DNA from: Firmicutes bacterium UBA6226
GTDB lineage: Bacteria; Bacillota_A; Clostridia; Peptostreptococcales; Acidaminobacteraceae
NCBI GenBank assembly: GCA_002441045.1
Contig: DJWQ01000157.1
Span: 1-8,933 of the forward strand
DNA length: 8,933 bases
Direction of reading: 5' to 3'
The position numbers and the translations under genes are program-made. This document shows positions 6,801 to 8,933 of the stretch, in pieces. Position 1 is the stretch's first letter. The number at the start of each line of letters is the position of its first letter. The notes beneath the pieces were generated by a model, which worked only from the letters and a program-made list of their open reading frames with translations, made no database searches and was not told where the DNA came from.

Positions 6801-8315
6801 ACTAAATTGCTCAGTTACGACACCTTCAACAACCTTAACTGCACCAATTTCGATAATTGTATCTCCATGATATGAAAAGCCTGTTGTTTCAATATCGAAT
6901 ACTACATAAGTTTCGTTTAATCTATAATCCGTAGCATGATCAATCATATTTGCCTCATCATTGATCAAGTAACCTTCAACCCCATATAGTACTTTTATTT
7001 TATCTCCTGCAACCTGAGCTGCATCAGGGAAAGCCTGCAATACACCATGGTCAGTAATTGCAATTGCAGGATGTCCCCAATCAATTGCAGTCTGAATGAG
7101 TTTCTTAACAGGTGTCATGCCATCCATTTCACTCATATTGGTGTGAAGGTGTAGCTCAGCGCGTTTTCTTTTTGCTAAATCTACTCTAGGAACAATCTCT
7201 TTTCCTTTATTGATTGAAGAAAATAATAAAACAGACTCTTTATCAAACTGGTCGTATCGATTTACACCCTCTATGATATACCAGTTGCCTTTTTTAAGTT
7301 CTGGTAAAAGTGTTTCGAACTCACTTGGTTTTAAGAATTGCTTACAAGCGACCGCATTTGACATATCTGAAAGAAAAAGCTTAAGCAAAACTTTTCCACC
7401 ACGTAGCTCACGCGATTCAAAATTGACAAGTTCACCTTCGATGGCATAAGTCTCTTCTTCTTGAGTTATATCTATTATTTTTGAAATTGACCTTCTAATT
7501 TTATTTCTATAGATTACTTCTGGCGCATTTGATTTAACAGCTTTTTCAGGATCTCTTTTAAAAGTTGATTGCTTAGTTAAAGGTGCAGTCGTAGCCGTTT
7601 GAGAAGCACTTTTTTTGATTTCCTCATCACTATATCCACCTGTGGTTGAAGCAACTATTGAAGCTGCGGCTTCTTCTTGTTGACGTTCAAATTCCACCAA
7701 GCCTTCAAGCTCATTTTTCAAAGATTCAGTCGTTATTTCATATGTCTTTTTTAAATTTTGTTCGCAAATCATATGAATCATTTCATCAGTTTTATAATTG
7801 TGAAATGTATTCTCAAGACCTTTGTCCTCAAAAATAATATGAATGCGATTGTGACCAAAATTTATTTTAGATCTTCTTAAAATACTTGCAACTGCTGGAT
7901 TCTTTCTCTTAATAACTAGTAAAATATTATCCCAATTTTCTCTAGCTTCATTGCCTTCATCCGTTGCAATAGTATCCTGTACCGTCTTAACGGAATCTAT
8001 ATTTTCATCGGAAGTATCACTATTAGCACATACTTGGACTTCCTTTATATCAGAAGCTCTGACAAAATTATCCCTAGTACTTGCCATATCATTTGCTATT
8101 GAATCACCACACTCAATACAAAATGTTTCAACAAAACTCAAATGTGATTTAAGCTTCTTCTCTAGCTTTAAAATATGATCCGTCCTTATTTCAGGATGAT
8201 AAGCCATTTTTATATTGAGTAAAGATTCATTTTTACGGTATTCAATTTTTTTGATTTCAACGTCGTTAATTCCTAATGATTCTAGAATTAACTGATTAAA
8301 GGGCATTCTTTCCAT
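3861..8315 (-). CDS. polC: DNA polymerase III PolC (Gram-positive replicative polymerase)
   Basis: PolC is the replicative DNA polymerase of low-GC Gram-positives, with built-in 3'-5' proofreading. At 1484 residues it is slightly longer than B. subtilis PolC (about 1437). Order: N-terminal domain (1 to about 200), a low-complexity linker (about 215-270), an OB fold (about 285-370), then a PHP domain starting with HLHT (H389, H391). The PHP domain is interrupted by a DEDDh exonuclease with FDIETTG (D474, E476), HNATFD (D559), H612 and D617. A four-cysteine zinc motif follows (C956, C959, C981, C984). The polymerase core has PDIDLNF (D1010, D1012), SGQHPGG and LKLDILGHD (third Asp D1135). The C terminus carries QLSLF, the usual sliding-clamp binding motif. 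After GHD, Val replaces the Asp usual in HDDPT. All catalytic residues are present. The ATG has AAAGGTGAT 3 nt upstream. The gene lies 15 nt after ispG, so probably co-transcribed. Confidence 0.98.
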   Translation of the reverse strand: MERMPFNQLILESLGINDVEIKKIEYRKNESLLNIKMAYHPEIRTDHILKLEKKLKSHLSFVETFCIECGDSIANDMASTRDNFVRASDIKEVQVCANSDTSDENIDSVKTVQDTIATDEGNEARENWDNILLVIKRKNPAVASILRRSKINFGHNRIHIIFEDKGLENTFHNYKTDEMIHMICEQNLKKTYEITTESLKNELEGLVEFERQQEEAAASIVASTTGGYSDEEIKKSASQTATTAPLTKQSTFKRDPEKAVKSNAPEVIYRNKIRRSISKIIDITQEEETYAIEGELVNFESRELRGGKVLLKLFLSDMSNAVACKQFLKPSEFETLLPELKKGNWYIIEGVNRYDQFDKESVLLFSSINKGKEIVPRVDLAKRKRAELHLHTNMSEMDGMTPVKKLIQTAIDWGHPAIAITDHGVLQAFPDAAQVAGDKIKVLYGVEGYLINDEANMIDHATDYRLNETYVVFDIETTGFSYHGDTIIEIGAVKVVEGVVTEQFSQLINPNRPIPPNIVELTGISEAMVSEMPTLEEVLPKFMAFVDGAPVVAHNATFDCSFIRHYCKLYNIPFTSLILDTLTLSRLLLTSIKKHNLKAITKHLKIALNDHHRAVADAEATARVFIHFINMLSEREVHNLIELNKYAMLNYDYSQLEMNHVIILAQTQAGLRNLYEIVSHSNLNTYYRKPRVPKSLLRSKREGLLIGSACEAGEVFKAMMNNLPEDKVLEIANFYDYLEIQPIDNNAFMLENGKIKSVEELRNLNRRVLKMGDALGKPVVATCDVHFLNPEDEVFRRILMAGNGYSDADNQAPLYFRTTEEMLEEFAYLGERAEEVVIDNPLKIADMCEWVRPVPKGTFPPSIDGADEEFRTMCMAKAERIYGNPLPEIVEKRILRELNSIIGNGYAVMYIIAQKLVTKSLEDGFLVGSRGSVGSSFAATMSDITEVNPLPPHYICKNCKHSEFFTDGVYGAGVDMPDKDCPVCGERYFKDGFDIPFETFLGFDGDKEPDIDLNFAGIYQANAHKYCEVLFGKGKTFKAGTIGTIADKTAYGYVKKYFEEREIDMHRYEIERLAQGLTGVKRTSGQHPGGIMVVPADRDIHEFCPIQYPANDTSSDVITTHFDYHSISGRLLKLDILGHDVPTIIKYLEQLTGVNVFDIPLGDPDTMKIFTSAETLKIKDPSYSLDIGSLGIPEFGTKFVRQMLRDTNPETFSDLVRISGLSHGTDVWVNNAQDLVRNNTVTIKEVIATRDDIMNYLIQMKLEPLTSFKIMENVRKGKGLKEEEIKVMKENNVPDWYINSCQTIQYMFPKAHAVAYVMMSVRIAYFKVHYPLAFYATYFSTKVDDFDADLICKGVEVIRAKMKELDALEKPTKKEQDLQGILEIADEMYSRGFNFLKVDLLKSDALQFKIVDGKILPPFLALQGVGESAALSIVKTREEQEEFMSIEDFQRLTKVSKTVIETLKQHGCFEDMPEDNQLSLFSFA

Positions 8316-8318
8316 TTA

Positions 8319-8327
8319 ATCACCTTT
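8319..8327 (-). promoter_or_regulatory. Ribosome binding site of polC
   Basis: AAAGGTGAT lies just upstream of the ATG at 8315 (5 nt from GGTG to ATG), in the 15-nt gap after the ispG stop. It favours this ATG over the second ATG three codons later. Confidence 0.85.
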
Positions 8328-8330
8328 CAT

Positions 8331-8933
8331 TTATAAGCTATCGATTTCCTTAAGCACTGCCTCAATGACTTCATCTTCTTTAAGTTTTCTTATAACAATG
8401 CCCTTTTTAAACAACAAAAATTCATTTTTTCCACCAGCGATACCAAGATCAGCTTCCTTAGCTTCTCCAGGACCGTTTACTGCGCATCCCATAACTGCTA
8501 ACGTTATGGGTTTATCCATATGACTTACTTTTTCCTCAAGCTGTTTCGCAATTCTTACTAAATCAACTTCGGTTCTACCACAGGTTGGACATGAAATTAA
8601 CTTCACACCAAAATTACGCAGGTCCATCACTTCTAAAATCTTCTTAGCCGCTTTTACTTCCTCAACAGGATCGTCAGTAAGTGAAACACGAATCGTACTT
8701 CCAATACCGTCAAATAGTAATATTCCGATGCCTATTGCAGATTTAATCGTACCAGTATAATTGGTTCCCGCTTCAGTAATTCCTAGATGCAAAGGATAGT
8801 CAACTTTTTGACTGAGCAATCTATATGAATCAACTGTCAGTTTAATGTCAGAAGCTTTAAGTGAAATAACGATGTCATTAAAATTCAAGTTTTCCAATAT
8901 TTCAACGTGACCAAGTGCACTTTCTACAAGTGC
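8331..8933 (-). CDS. ispG: 4-hydroxy-3-methylbut-2-en-1-yl diphosphate synthase IspG, C-terminal part (runs off the right edge)
   Basis: IspG (GcpE) is the [4Fe-4S] enzyme that reductively converts methylerythritol cyclodiphosphate to HMBPP, the penultimate step of the MEP isoprenoid pathway. The 200 visible residues begin in frame at the edge with ALVESALGHVEILENLNFND, which matches the family interior, so the internal TTG at 8897 is not the start and the N-terminal half lies outside. Cluster ligands are intact: CPTC (codons at 8580-8591), then the Cys of MGCAVNGPGEA 32 residues on (8484-8486) and the Glu 7 residues later (8463-8465). This is the same spacing as E. coli C270, C273, C305 and E312. 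Also seen are GIGILLFDGIGSTIRVSLTD and the end of the TIM barrel. The enzyme shows the cell makes isoprenoids by the MEP route. Clustering with polC is known from several Bacillota. Confidence 0.97.
   Translation of the reverse strand, partial: ALVESALGHVEILENLNFNDIVISLKASDIKLTVDSYRLLSQKVDYPLHLGITEAGTNYTGTIKSAIGIGILLFDGIGSTIRVSLTDDPVEEVKAAKKILEVMDLRNFGVKLISCPTCGRTEVDLVRIAKQLEEKVSHMDKPITLAVMGCAVNGPGEAKEADLGIAGGKNEFLLFKKGIVIRKLKEDEVIEAVLKEIDSL

Noticed and set aside
8331..8897. TTG at 8897 as the start of a short 188-residue protein
   Set aside because: The frame continues upstream to the edge with residues typical of the IspG interior, so the gene is simply cut by the window.

Overview
The window is a low-GC bacterial chromosome segment in which every supported gene lies on the minus strand. 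Read in the direction of transcription (right to left), the order is ispG (3' part), polC, rimP, nusA, rnpM (ylxR), rplGA (ylxQ) and infB (5' part). A Gram-positive PolC with an embedded proofreading exonuclease, followed by rimP-nusA-ylxR-ylxQ-infB, is the classic Bacillota layout. The genetic code looks standard: Trp is TGG (for example in nusA and polC), and no reading frame contains an in-frame TGA. The six stops seen are five TAA and one TAG. A free-living low-GC Bacillota, or a Mollicutes relative that keeps the MEP isoprenoid pathway, would fit. The genus cannot be named from this sequence.

Region by region: 8331-8933 is the C-terminal half of the iron-sulfur enzyme IspG. After 15 nt, polC (3861-8315) encodes the replicative DNA polymerase. 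A 147-nt gap (3714-3860) follows, the only sizeable intergenic stretch. It holds a good sigma-A-type promoter whose -35 overlaps the polC stop codon, a perfect 9-bp hairpin with an interrupted U-tract, and a smaller hairpin. The operon rimP-nusA-rnpM-rplGA-infB then runs to the left edge with gaps of 15 nt or less, or small overlaps.

Functionally, the left-hand operon joins ribosome maturation (RimP), transcription elongation/termination (NusA), two small RNA-binding proteins (RnpM, an RNase P modulator, and the L7Ae-like YlxQ) and translation initiation (IF2). The right-hand genes are the end of an isoprenoid/envelope/replication cluster.

No exotic new system is visible. The two most interesting points are: (1) the leader hairpin, which sits between the promoter and rimP-nusA and looks like the NusA-dependent attenuator known to autoregulate nusA in Bacillus subtilis; and (2) an unusually long Asn/Arg/Gly/Asp/Tyr-rich disordered insert (about 235 residues) between the two N-terminal IF2 domains, partly built of short YNRD-type repeats.
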